A model generated the notes under the pieces. The model searched no databases. It was not told the origin of the DNA and saw only the letters and a list, made by a program, of their open reading frames with translations. Of a stretch of DNA of 11,721 nucleotides, positions 1-7,145 are shown piece by piece (position 1 is the first letter of the stretch; every line of letters begins with the position of its first letter). Location: positions 1 through 11,721 of the forward strand of contig JACZYI010000040.1 in assembly GCA_022571175.1 (NCBI GenBank). The letters are read 5' to 3'. The translations under genes were made by a program, and so were the position numbers. Source of the DNA: Pseudomonadota bacterium (GTDB lineage Bacteria > Pseudomonadota > Alphaproteobacteria > Sphingomonadales > SMXR01).

Positions 1-11
1 GGAAAAGAAAA

Positions 12-1190
12 ATGAATAAGAAAACGAATGATCAATTGAGTGCCACCGAAGAGTTGGAAACAATGCGCCATTCTATCGACGCTGTGGATAGTGAACTGGT
101 GAAACTCTTGGCAAAAAGATGTGATCTGGTGGCTGAAGTGGGCGCAATTAAGCACCGTTCCGGCCAGTCGATTTATGCGCCTGACCGTGAAATAACCCTT
201 ATCAGCGAACGCCGGGCCGAAGCCATTGAGGCTGGTGTGTCACCAGACCTGGTCGAAGATATCCTGCGCCGTATCATCAGAGAATCCTATCATACCGAAA
301 AAAAATCAGGCTTTCGAACTACTAACCCTGAGATTGGCAAAATCGTTGTGGTTGGAGGAAAGGGTCGGATGGGGCAGTTATTTTGCGAGATGTTTTTACT
401 TTCCGGCTACCAAGTAGCGTGCCTAGATCAGGAAGATTGGGCAAGGGCTGACGAAATAGTCTCAGATGCAGGTCTTGTGGTTGTCTCGGTTCCTATAAGT
501 GTAACAATTGCGGTCATCAAACGGCTTCCGAAACTACCGAAGGATTGCATCATTTGTGACCTGACCAGCGTTAAAGAACCCGCGCTTAATGCCATGCTAG
601 CGGCTCATGATGGTCCGGTGCTAGGTTTACACCCCATGTTCGGACCTGACGTTAAGAGCTTTGCCAAGCAAGTGATCGTCATTTGTGAGGGAAGAGGACT
701 AAATCAATGCACTTGGGTGCTGGATCAATTTAAAATATGGGGCGCACATATGCGCCATATCACTGCCAATTGCCATGACCAAGCTATGGTTTTAATTCAA
801 GCTGTTCGTCATTTTACCACCGCCATTTCCGGCTTTTATTTGAAAAATGTCGGCGCTAACTTGCAAGAGTTGCTTCAACTAAGCTCGCCAATATACAGAT
901 TGGAACTTTCCATGGTCGGAAGACTATTTGCTCAAAATCCGGTGCTTTATGCTGACATTATTCATTCTTCGCCGCAGAACATCAAAGCGCTGAGGGACTA
1001 TCTCGATGTCTTAACTGAGGCAGTTGAACTTGTGGAAAAGAATGACAAGGAGGCGTTTATCAAAAAATTCAAAGAAGTAAGCGAATGGTTCGGTGAACTA
1101 TCAGGATATTTTCTGGAAGAAAGCAACAATCAGCTGTTGGGTGCTAATGATTACCAACATCGAAGCAGACCAAATGGATATAGTGTCTGA
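12..1190 (+). CDS. tyrA: T-protein: bifunctional chorismate mutase / prephenate dehydrogenase
   Basis: The 392-residue product converts chorismate to prephenate and then, with NAD, to 4-hydroxyphenylpyruvate for tyrosine synthesis in the cytoplasm. Residues about 15-95 form an AroQ-type chorismate mutase domain, with likely active-site residues R19, R36, K47 and R59. From about 110 a prephenate dehydrogenase domain follows: dinucleotide loop GGKGRMG (115-121), SVPI (159-162), LGLHPMFGP with its catalytic-type His near 207, then SSPIYRLELSMVGRLFAQ. The order and wording match the enteric T-protein (E. coli TyrA, about 373 residues) very closely; the extra length is at the two ends. A purine-rich GGAAAAG at 1-7 serves as ribosome binding site. 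Fused T-proteins are typical of gammaproteobacteria, so its presence beside alphaproteobacterial-looking genes hints at horizontal transfer (inference). It is convergent with the split transporter gene. Confidence 0.96.
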   Translation: MNKKTNDQLSATEELETMRHSIDAVDSELVKLLAKRCDLVAEVGAIKHRSGQSIYAPDREITLISERRAEAIEAGVSPDLVEDILRRIIRESYHTEKKSGFRTTNPEIGKIVVVGGKGRMGQLFCEMFLLSGYQVACLDQEDWARADEIVSDAGLVVVSVPISVTIAVIKRLPKLPKDCIICDLTSVKEPALNAMLAAHDGPVLGLHPMFGPDVKSFAKQVIVICEGRGLNQCTWVLDQFKIWGAHMRHITANCHDQAMVLIQAVRHFTTAISGFYLKNVGANLQELLQLSSPIYRLELSMVGRLFAQNPVLYADIIHSSPQNIKALRDYLDVLTEAVELVEKNDKEAFIKKFKEVSEWFGELSGYFLEESNNQLLGANDYQHRSRPNGYSV

Positions 1191-1219
1191 AAATGTTGTT
1201 TGAAGGGAATTGTCACGTT

Positions 1220-1260
1220 CCCGCCCTGATGTCCGCCTTTGACCCAAAGCGGACAGCGGG
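1220..1260. repeat. GTCCGC-type palindromic repeat between convergent genes, possible bidirectional terminator
   Basis: TGTCCGC (1230-1236) pairs with GCGGACA (1249-1255). Inside it TTTG (1238-1241) pairs with CAAA (1245-1248) around an ACC loop, giving an 11-bp stem with a single bulged C. An outer CCCGC (1220-1224) can pair with GCGGG (1256-1260) across a 5-nt bulge. It sits in the roughly 100-bp gap between two convergent genes, where a shared terminator would be expected, but no clear T-run follows on either strand. A looser relative with GCGGAC...GTCCGC arms occurs at 9267-9294. Confidence 0.55.
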
Positions 1261-1292
1261 ATTCCAAAGAAGCAGAACGAGTTGGGTCAATT

Positions 1293-1913
1293 TTACTCCT
1301 CCACCTCGCAAATGTCGCCCGAACAATCAATGGTTTCGATGGTACCGCCGGTCCAGCGAATGATCGACAAAGTGGCGGCGATGCCGGCAATCACAGCCAA
1401 ATAGGCGGGAATCGCGTGCGGCGAAAGGCTTGGGATGCCATTGAGGATCAACACATCATTGCCTCCTGGCACCATGGCGACGCCCAAACCCATCAAAAGC
1501 CCGCCCAGGAAATTCCGGACCCAGCTCCAGGAAGGCCGCCATTCGAGCACGATTGTTCTTGATCGCCAGGCAGAAAGTGCCATGCCCAGAAAAAGAGAAA
1601 TGAACAATAGCCAGTAAATGGGCCCCACCGGTCCGAAGCCACCCAAAATCTGCTTGATGCTGCTGTTTAATACGCCGGTATAAGCCCAGGTTCCATAGGC
1701 GGCATAAAGCACGGCGTTGCTGACCCCAATCAGAATGGCAGCCGTGGACAGGCTGTAATGCTGCGAAAATATTCTAGCGCCGAGGCGGGGAGCGCCCGCA
1801 CTTCGGCGCCATACGCGGGTAATTTCCCATGTCGCCCAGACTGCAAGAGCCACACCGATTGCAACCGACCAGCTTTCTTGCTGGAAAAAATTTTCTTCGG
1901 CAAGCACCGCCAC
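1293..1913 (-). CDS. YeeE/YedE-type transporter, C-terminal part (after in-frame TAG)
   Basis: The 206-residue open frame starts at GTG 1913 and is the continuation, in the same reading frame, of the frame ending with TAG at 1922-1920; only two sense codons (Ala, Pro) lie between. It is strongly hydrophobic, with about five membrane segments separated by short basic loops. A glycine-rich stretch, MGLGVAMVPGGNDVLIL, followed by GIPSLSPHAIPAYLA, sits where many family members have a second-half GGC motif, so the third thiol of the classical thiosulfate-conducting path seems absent. The tail carries a C-x4-C pair (CSGDIC) in an acidic end. No good Shine-Dalgarno precedes the GTG. Expression as a separate subunit would need re-initiation right after the stop. 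Otherwise this is the broken half of one pseudogene. Confidence 0.75.
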   Translation of the reverse strand: MAVLAEENFFQQESWSVAIGVALAVWATWEITRVWRRSAGAPRLGARIFSQHYSLSTAAILIGVSNAVLYAAYGTWAYTGVLNSSIKQILGGFGPVGPIYWLLFISLFLGMALSAWRSRTIVLEWRPSWSWVRNFLGGLLMGLGVAMVPGGNDVLILNGIPSLSPHAIPAYLAVIAGIAATLSIIRWTGGTIETIDCSGDICEVEE

Positions 1914-1919
1914 TGGTGC

Positions 1920-2321
1920 CTAAGCTTTTGGCGCGACCAGCAGAAATCCTGTAGCACCGACGCCAAAACCGCCCAATGCGATTATTTGAGCCAGTCTCCC
2001 ATTCGCCAACTTGGCCAACATGGCAAATGCACAGCCACCGTTTACGGTCGCTCCTATGCCAAAGAGGAAACCCCCGGCGATCGATAGATACGACAGTTTC
2101 CAATGCACGATTGCGACCGACGGAATGGTCCAACTCAGGATCAGCGTAATCAGGATGACCCAAAGAACAGTTTTGCCGAAACTCAGGAGCATGTAGGCAT
2201 GCCGGGTCGTCAACATTTCCAGAACAGCTTTGACCGTGCAGATATTTGCGCGGTGTGCGGCAAAGCCCAAAATCGCCGCCAGGCCTGCGCTGAAGGTTAA
2301 GATCAATATCGACAGAGCCAA
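1920..2321 (-). CDS. YeeE/YedE-type (sulfur compound) transporter, N-terminal part, ends at in-frame TAG
   Basis: The 133-residue membrane frame starts at TTG 2321 with AAGGA (2335-2331) nine bases upstream. It shows the family signatures: a first Cys in the segment HRANICTVKAVLEM (C28) and the glycine-rich FGIGATVNGGCAFAMLAKL with C97. These correspond to two cysteines that pass thiosulfate inward in characterised YeeE proteins (family knowledge). The frame stops at TAG (1922-1920), yet translation beyond it continues in frame for about 208 codons of good family sequence. Together the parts give about 342 residues, the usual single-chain length. Two-gene versions with about 135-residue subunits (PmpA/PmpB-like) do exist, so a real split cannot be excluded. 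Nonsense mutation, sequencing error or TAG suppression are the other options. Confidence 0.78.
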   Translation of the reverse strand: MALSILILTFSAGLAAILGFAAHRANICTVKAVLEMLTTRHAYMLLSFGKTVLWVILITLILSWTIPSVAIVHWKLSYLSIAGGFLFGIGATVNGGCAFAMLAKLANGRLAQIIALGGFGVGATGFLLVAPKA

Positions 2322-2387
2322 GCCAGTGCTTCCTTTTTATCAAAGGCCCGGGATAATGCCGTGGACCTGATTAAAAAAGCTTACTGT

Positions 2388-2393
2388 TATGAT
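2388..2393 (+). promoter_or_regulatory. possible -10 element (TATGAT) immediately before a small ORF
   Basis: TATGAT matches the -10 consensus at five of six positions and lies so that transcription would start at about 2399-2401, on or next to the ATG at 2400. No good -35 box is visible 16-18 bp upstream. If real, the small ORF would have a leaderless transcript, consistent with its lack of a Shine-Dalgarno. Confidence 0.3.
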
Positions 2394-2399
2394 CAGATA

Positions 2400-2528
2400 A
2401 TGAAAACAATGAGTTGCATTCGCTCCAAAGGTACAACTTTGTTAGCTTGGCTCGGTGTCATGTACGGGCGTTCGGCTCCAGCGGTAGCTCAGGAACAAGA
2501 TGACAAACCACTAATTCAAATTACCTAA
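2400..2528 (+). CDS. 42-residue putative secreted peptide or 5' remnant of an exported protein
   Basis: The frame starts at ATG 2400 and ends at TAA 2526-2528. The product has a signal-peptide layout: a basic start (MKTMSCIRSKG), a short apolar core (TTLLAWLGVMYG), and an AVA-QE junction at about residues 28-32 that fits signal peptidase I. Only about 12 residues (QEQDDKPLIQIT) would remain after cleavage. The frame past the TAA reads on for 19 more codons (SFEGSAATCCGSFAFISWL) before the next stop. This makes a truncated or decayed periplasmic-protein gene as likely as a true mini-peptide. No Shine-Dalgarno is seen. I do not recognise the family. Confidence 0.35.
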   Translation: MKTMSCIRSKGTTLLAWLGVMYGRSAPAVAQEQDDKPLIQIT

Positions 2529-2660
2529 TCTTTTGAAGGCTCAGCAGCAACCTGTTGTGGGTCCTTTGCTTTTATAAGCTGGCTCTAAAAACCACCCCTT
2601 GTTGGACCATCCGATTGCGCCTATATGAAATGCCCACGAGCTGGGAGCGCCAGCCGCCAC

Positions 2661-2666
2661 AAGGGA
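2661..2666 (+). promoter_or_regulatory. ribosome binding site fixing the amidotransferase start
   Basis: AAGGGA lies eight bases before ATG 2675. It decides the start against an open-frame extension of 40 codons upstream, and the chosen start places Cys at position 2, which the enzyme family requires. Confidence 0.7.
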
Positions 2667-2674
2667 TTTTACAA

Positions 2675-3499
2675 ATGTGTGAATTATTTGCGATGTCCAG
2701 CCTTCAACCCTCGTCATTCACTTATTCATTGCCCGAGTTTGCGAGAAACGGCAGTCAGCTGCGTTCAAACCGTTCGGGCTGGGGAATTGCATATTCCAAA
2801 GATAAAGACGTCATGGTGGTCAAGGAGGCCAAGCCGGCAGATGACAGCCCGTGGGTCAGGTTTATTGCCGAACAAGAAATCGAAAGCAAATATGTTATCG
2901 CCCATGTGCGATATGCCACTCGCGGCGGAGATACCCTGGAAAACACCCACCCGTTTCGGCGAATCATACTGAATCAGGTGCATGTTTTTGCCCATAACGG
3001 AACCCTGAAAGGGATAGAAGATTTTGTTGGTGCACAGTCGCTGTCGTACCAGCCGGTTGGCGAGACAGATTCGGAACTTGCCTTTTGCCTGCTGCTTGAT
3101 CGTGTCAGGACCATGTGGCAGAGGGACGAGGCTCCACCATCCCTCAAGGCGCGTATGGAGGTCTTTCTCAAGTTTTCCGGTGAAATGGCAAAATTGGGTT
3201 CAGCCAATTTCCTGTATTTTGACGGGGATTGCCTTTTTGCTCATGCGCATAAACGTATTTACGAGCAAGGCGGGCAATATACGGAGGCCAGAGCACCCGG
3301 TCTGCAAATCAAGAATTGTCGTTTGTGCGCAGCCCAGCCGGAATATGAATGCCAGGGTCTCAAGATTGATTTCCGCGATCAGCAGACCATTCTGGTGGCA
3401 AGTGTGCCTCTTGATGATTTTGGCTGGGAACCCTTACCTGGGGGCACAGCAATCGCCATCCAGCGAGGCAAAGAAATGCTCCGAGAGAGCACTCTTTGA
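2675..3499 (+). CDS. class II glutamine amidotransferase (YafJ-like)
   Basis: The 274-residue protein carries an N-terminal-nucleophile glutaminase domain that would hydrolyse glutamine to glutamate and ammonia. The start MCELFAMSS leaves Cys2 as the nucleophile once Met is removed. Further family motifs are GWGIAY (35-40), HVRYAT (77-82), NTHPF (90-94), FAHNGTL (105-111) and GETDSE (129-134). The rest of the protein, about 100 residues, fits the stand-alone YafJ group, which lacks a fused synthetase domain and whose physiological acceptor is unknown. There is no signal peptide, so it is cytoplasmic. The frame is open for 40 codons upstream, but those residues look non-coding. It lies alone between the small secreted peptide and an FNR promoter, so no partner can be read from context. 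Confidence 0.9.
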   Translation: MCELFAMSSLQPSSFTYSLPEFARNGSQLRSNRSGWGIAYSKDKDVMVVKEAKPADDSPWVRFIAEQEIESKYVIAHVRYATRGGDTLENTHPFRRIILNQVHVFAHNGTLKGIEDFVGAQSLSYQPVGETDSELAFCLLLDRVRTMWQRDEAPPSLKARMEVFLKFSGEMAKLGSANFLYFDGDCLFAHAHKRIYEQGGQYTEARAPGLQIKNCRLCAAQPEYECQGLKIDFRDQQTILVASVPLDDFGWEPLPGGTAIAIQRGKEMLRESTL

Positions 3500-3618
3500 G
3501 CGAGGTCTGTTAGTCAGCCAATTCGCTCCCTCCATCGGCCCGCCTGATACCGCCAGCTTCACCCACTGACAAGCAATTTATTTTCACCTGTTCAAAAATC
3601 GATCACAAGCCCGTGCAT

Positions 3619-3632
3619 TTGATTTGGATCAA
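3619..3632 (+). promoter_or_regulatory. FNR box 1 (TTGATTTGGATCAA)
   Basis: This is a perfect match to the FNR operator TTGAT-N4-ATCAA and is identical to the boxes at 7146 and 10303. GATAAT at 3653-3658 is a good -10 element. The operator centre (3625.5) is 32.5 bases upstream of the last -10 base, so it lies near -40 from the expected start, close to the class II activation position. A small inverted repeat (CAGGC-TTTT-GCCTG, 3636-3649) fills the gap. It would control the gene at 3713 and perhaps the desaturase and hemN downstream. Confidence 0.85.
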
Positions 3633-3652
3633 AGACAGGCTTTTGCCTGCGG

Positions 3653-3658
3653 GATAAT
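3653..3658 (+). promoter_or_regulatory. -10 element (GATAAT) of the FNR-dependent promoter
   Basis: GATAAT matches five of six consensus bases, with transcription expected to start at about 3665-3667, giving a leader of about 47 nt. No -35 box is needed if FNR binds at 3619-3632. Confidence 0.55.
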
Positions 3659-3712
3659 CTTGATCGGAAGCCAAGTGATGTCGATTTCAAGTGATAAAAA
3701 AAGGAAACTTCG

Positions 3713-4429
3713 ATGAGCCGACTAAATAGTTGCTCGACTGAACAGCTTGAAACCATGCTGGATGCCGGTCTTGAGGTTTTGGAATCCCAAAGCGTTTTGG
3801 CCAAAACTGGCCACAATATTGTTGGTGAATTGCTTCCGGATGACGGGAAATTCTACGAGTTTGACCATTGTCCCGCAGGCGACATATTTGACGCGCAAAC
3901 CCACTGCCAGTTCTATTACCACTCGCACCGGGAGGGAGAACACGGTCATTTTCATATATTCATGCGACAGGAGGGCATGCCAGGAGATTGCAGACCGGCG
4001 AAACAGTCAAAAGCCGACTATATGAAAAAACGTGAAAATAATCTTTGCCATCTGTTGGCTATTTCCATGGACAAGCATGGTATACCGGTCGCTCTTTTTA
4101 CAACAAACCGGTGGGTAACAGCCGAGTATTGGTACGCGGCGAAGGATGTGTTGGCCATGGTTGATCGATTTGCGATCGAACATGCAAAACCGTCATGGCC
4201 CGTTAACCGCTGGGTCACTGCCATGCTCCGCCTGTTCAGGCCGCAAATCGAGAACATTTTGCAAGAACGGGATAAGGTGGTAGCAAAATGGCGAGCGAAC
4301 CATCCGGACGAAGATGTCTTTGAAGACAGAAATCTGGATTTGCCTTCGGAGGTCGAGATTTCGATCGGTGACCAGATGTCTGCGCTCAAAAAGGCTTTGG
4401 TAGCGCGCCGCCGGAAAACGTCTCAATAA
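3713..4429 (+). CDS. uncharacterised His/Cys-rich protein, possible DUF6969-like
   Basis: The product is 238 residues. ATG 3713 follows AAGGAA (3701-3706) with normal spacing. There is no signal peptide or membrane segment, so it should be cytoplasmic. The centre carries a striking cluster: FDHCPAGDIFDAQTHCQFYY, then HSHREGEHGHFHIFMR (about 50-85), with seven histidines in the last part, suggesting a metal site (inference). Further on are an LLAISMDKHGIPVALFTTNRWVT segment, a WPVNRW motif and a basic tail (ARRRKTSQ). I have a weak recollection that proteins of this type are catalogued as DUF6969, but cannot confirm it. The gene lies directly behind a perfect FNR box and is followed 157 bp later by the desaturase and hemN, so its role probably belongs to low-oxygen life. 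No function is assigned. Confidence 0.85.
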   Translation: MSRLNSCSTEQLETMLDAGLEVLESQSVLAKTGHNIVGELLPDDGKFYEFDHCPAGDIFDAQTHCQFYYHSHREGEHGHFHIFMRQEGMPGDCRPAKQSKADYMKKRENNLCHLLAISMDKHGIPVALFTTNRWVTAEYWYAAKDVLAMVDRFAIEHAKPSWPVNRWVTAMLRLFRPQIENILQERDKVVAKWRANHPDEDVFEDRNLDLPSEVEISIGDQMSALKKALVARRRKTSQ

Positions 4430-4586
4430 GAACACCAAGTGGTCGGGTAGGGATACCAATCGGTGTGTGTCGATGCAAAGCAGTAACTCCCAGAAGCGAC
4501 CGGCCGCGAGCGTAACAAATCAAAGCCAGTGTCGGTGCGGTGCCGACTCAGGCGTGAGAACAAATCATCAAAATAAGGATAGCGAG

Positions 4587-5651
4587 ATGCCTGTTTCCAC
4601 TCCCAGCAACGAGTTTCCCTTAAACGAGGCCAGAAAAATTGTGAGGAATCTTCTTGCCCCAAAGCCCGCAATCTATTGGGTTGATTTCCTGTTTCACATT
4701 ACGCTCGGCTGGGCGGCATTTGTGGCAACGCTTGGCTTACCGCCTTTCTCGATCGCGCAAATGGCAACTTTTCTGATTTCAGGACTTGCCCTCTATCGGG
4801 CCGTCATCTTTACCCACGAGTTGGCGCATCTGAAAAGGGGCACCTTCAAGCTCTTCCGTCTAGTCTGGAACCTGACTTGCGGCTTTCCGTTAATGGTACC
4901 TTCTTTTACCTATCACGGAGTCCACAACGACCACCACGCGCGGGATATTTACGGTACAATGCGCGATGGGGAGTACCTGCCCTTCGCCACAAATCGTCCC
5001 AATAGGATCGTGACCTATGTCTTACTTGCACCAATTCTGCCACTCTTCTTTGCTATCCGCTTTCTCTTACTGACCCCCTTAGGATGGGTGAGCGAAAGCT
5101 TGCAGAAAATCATCTGGAAAAGAGCTTCGTCGTTGGCCATCGATTTAGGTTACCAGCGCCCGGGCCCGGCAAAAAGAGACGATGAAACCTGGCGCTGGCA
5201 GGAATTGGGCAGCTTTCTCTATGGTTGGGTGCTGCTGCTGCAGATCGCCGTAGGAGCTATTCCTGCGATCGTGCTGTTGCTCTGGTATCTGATTGCATGG
5301 TTTATTTTTACGCTCAATTCGTTCCGCACGCTTGCCGCTCACAGATACAGCAATCCCGGCGATCAGTTGATGACCGTGCCCGAGCAGTTTCTCGATTCTA
5401 TCGATGTCCCGGGCAACAATTTCCTGACGCCGCTGTGGGCGCCGGTTGGTTTGCGGTACCACGCCACCCATCATCTGTTTCCAAGGATGCCTTACCATTC
5501 GCTGGCCAAGGCCCATCGCCGGTTGGTGGCCGAACTCCCGGACAATCAACTTTATCTCCAGGTAACCCGAACGAGCCTGTGGCACGCGCTTCGCACCCTT
5601 TGGCGCGACGCCTCAACCCGCCAGATCACCAGCACGTCACCTGGACAATGA
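4587..5651 (+). CDS. membrane-bound fatty acid desaturase family protein
   Basis: The 354-residue integral membrane protein has the di-iron histidine boxes of the desaturase superfamily: HELAH (77-81), HGVHNDHH (110-117) and HATHH (292-296), plus a further His in TLAAHRYSN. Hydrophobic segments lie at about 30-50, 57-76, 150-185 and 215-255. Such enzymes insert a double bond into an acyl chain using O2 and electrons from a ferredoxin or cytochrome partner; the substrate is unknown. ATG 4587 is chosen because TAAGGA (4574-4579) precedes it and the 40 upstream in-frame codons look non-coding. Its TGA overlaps the hemN ATG, so the two are translationally coupled. An O2-using enzyme paired with an O2-independent one is odd. 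Hydroxylation or a related reaction is also possible. Confidence 0.88.
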   Translation: MPVSTPSNEFPLNEARKIVRNLLAPKPAIYWVDFLFHITLGWAAFVATLGLPPFSIAQMATFLISGLALYRAVIFTHELAHLKRGTFKLFRLVWNLTCGFPLMVPSFTYHGVHNDHHARDIYGTMRDGEYLPFATNRPNRIVTYVLLAPILPLFFAIRFLLLTPLGWVSESLQKIIWKRASSLAIDLGYQRPGPAKRDDETWRWQELGSFLYGWVLLLQIAVGAIPAIVLLLWYLIAWFIFTLNSFRTLAAHRYSNPGDQLMTVPEQFLDSIDVPGNNFLTPLWAPVGLRYHATHHLFPRMPYHSLAKAHRRLVAELPDNQLYLQVTRTSLWHALRTLWRDASTRQITSTSPGQ

Positions 5652-7009
5652 CCAAGGCCGGGACAGACGTTCTACCGGTCTCTGCCTGGGTGGAGCGGTT
5701 GCCGCGCTATACGAGCTATCCCACAGCGCCCCATTTCGAACCGCTTTCAGCCCAGACCTACCACTGCTGGATGCACGGGATCATGGCGCCAAAACGCGTC
5801 TCATTGTATGTGCACATCCCCTATTGCAAGGCCCTATGCTGGTTCTGCGGTTGTCATATGAAGGTGACCAACCGTTACGATCTGGTCGAAGCTTATCTCA
5901 AGGCTCTGGAGCGTGAGATCGTGCTGGTCGGTCAGCACTTTGCAAAGGGCATCTTTGTGAACTTTTTGCATTTTGGCGGCGGCAGCCCGACCATTTTGGA
6001 ACCGCATGATTTCGAGCGTCTGATGGCGGCGCTCAGGCAAGCTTTCACATTTGAAAGAAAGGCCGAACTCGCGATCGAGATTGATCCCCGGACCGTCGAT
6101 GAGGAAAAAATCGTGAGTTACGCCCGGACCGGCATAGGGCGGGTCAGCCTAGGTGTGCAGGATTTGGAGCTAAGGGTCCAGGAAGCGGTGAACCGGGTTC
6201 AGCCTTTTCCCCTGGTTAGGGATGTGGTGGCGGCCTTGCGCCGGAATGGCATTTTAAAGATAAACCTCGATCTGATTTACGGCCTACCCTATCAGAGCCT
6301 GGCGAGCGTCGCCCGAACTGCCCGCCAAGTCCTCTCGCTGGCGCCGTCGCGGATCGCGCTTTTTGGCTACGCCCATGTGCCGTGGATGAAAAGGCATCAG
6401 CGCCTGATCCCCACAGCGGCTCTGCCAGGCGATATTGAACGGCTTGAAATGTACGGCGCCATGGCCCGGATTTTCACAGAAAGCGGTTATGTCGCCGTCG
6501 GCATGGATCATTTTGCTCGGGCCGACGACGAACTGGTTCAGGCGGCGCGCCAAAAGCGGGTGCGGCGGAACTTTCAGGGCTACACCACCGACGACGCGGA
6601 GGTACTCATTGGCCTTGGCGCCTCGGCAATCGGCCGCCTTCCCCAAGGATTTGTCCAGAATACGCCCAATCTGAAAGACTACCAGCATACACTAGCGGCA
6701 GGCCGCTTGGCCACGGCCCGCGGCTGGCTGTTTGAGGACCATGACCTTCTGTTCGGCGATGTGATCGAGCGCCTGATGTCAAACCTCGAAGTGGACCTCG
6801 AAGCCGTAGCCGCTAAATATGGCGCGCCTCTGTCGATCTTTGCGAATTCGCTCGAGCTTTTGGCACCGCTTGTGGAGGCACGGGTCGCGGCGATTGAAGG
6901 CGCGCGGATTAAGCTTTTCACCCCCCACCGCATGGCGATACGCGCCATCGCCGCCTGCTTTGATCAATATCTCGGGCAATCAGCAGCCAGACATTCTCGC
7001 GTGGTCTGA
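5648..7009 (+). CDS. hemN: oxygen-independent coproporphyrinogen III oxidase (radical SAM)
   Basis: The 453-residue protein decarboxylates coproporphyrinogen III to protoporphyrinogen IX without O2, allowing haem synthesis under anoxia. The N-terminal RYTSYPTAPHF (20-30) is a HemN hallmark. The 4Fe-4S/SAM motif is C60-X3-C64-X2-C67-X-C69, within VHIPYCKALCWFCGC, followed by the SAM-binding HFGGGSPT (108-115, usually GGGTP). Length and C-terminal domain match E. coli HemN (about 457 residues), and the extra CxC cysteine separates it from HemW. The ATG (5648-5650) overlaps the desaturase TGA (5649-5651). The frame is open upstream inside the desaturase gene but carries no family sequence there. 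HemN genes are commonly FNR-activated, and here a perfect FNR box heads the gene set at 3619. Confidence 0.93.
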   Translation: MTKAGTDVLPVSAWVERLPRYTSYPTAPHFEPLSAQTYHCWMHGIMAPKRVSLYVHIPYCKALCWFCGCHMKVTNRYDLVEAYLKALEREIVLVGQHFAKGIFVNFLHFGGGSPTILEPHDFERLMAALRQAFTFERKAELAIEIDPRTVDEEKIVSYARTGIGRVSLGVQDLELRVQEAVNRVQPFPLVRDVVAALRRNGILKINLDLIYGLPYQSLASVARTARQVLSLAPSRIALFGYAHVPWMKRHQRLIPTAALPGDIERLEMYGAMARIFTESGYVAVGMDHFARADDELVQAARQKRVRRNFQGYTTDDAEVLIGLGASAIGRLPQGFVQNTPNLKDYQHTLAAGRLATARGWLFEDHDLLFGDVIERLMSNLEVDLEAVAAKYGAPLSIFANSLELLAPLVEARVAAIEGARIKLFTPHRMAIRAIAACFDQYLGQSAARHSRVV

Positions 7010-7113
7010 CCATCCCGGGGCTTGAGCGGCTGAGTTTCCGGGGTGAGCGGCAGCCAGAAGGCGGCGCAGCCTAGCTGGAAAAGGCTTGCAGCTTCAAATC
7101 CCTCAATCTCCTC

Positions 7114-7128
7114 GCCAAGTTTCTTGGC
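7114..7128 (+). terminator. weak hairpin, possible hemN terminator
   Basis: GCCAAG-TTT-CTTGGC forms a perfect 6-bp stem with a 3-nt loop about 105 bp after the hemN stop. The following bases (AACCTTCTTTGG) are only modestly T-rich, so intrinsic termination would be weak. Confidence 0.3.
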
Positions 7129-7145
7129 AACCTTCTTTGGCAAAT

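Noticed and set aside
1774..2343. 189-codon minus-strand frame over the transporter
   Set aside because: It is a shadow frame; the hydrophobic transporter frames fit the family, and this one is full of Arg/Cys-rich, non-family sequence.
2555..2674. 40-codon upstream extension of the glutamine amidotransferase frame
   Set aside because: The catalytic Cys must be residue 2, and AAGGGA precedes ATG 2675; the upstream residues have no family sequence.
4467..4586. 40-codon upstream extension of the desaturase frame
   Set aside because: TAAGGA precedes ATG 4587, and the extension looks like translated intergenic sequence.
5145..5585. 146-codon minus-strand frame within the desaturase
   Set aside because: It is antisense to the conserved histidine-box region and has no features of its own.
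5225..5647. 141-codon upstream extension of the hemN frame
   Set aside because: It lies wholly inside the desaturase gene in another frame; HemN sequence begins only after ATG 5648, which overlaps the desaturase stop.
6284..6688. 134-codon minus-strand frame within hemN
   Set aside because: It is a shadow of a strongly conserved coding frame in G+C-rich sequence.
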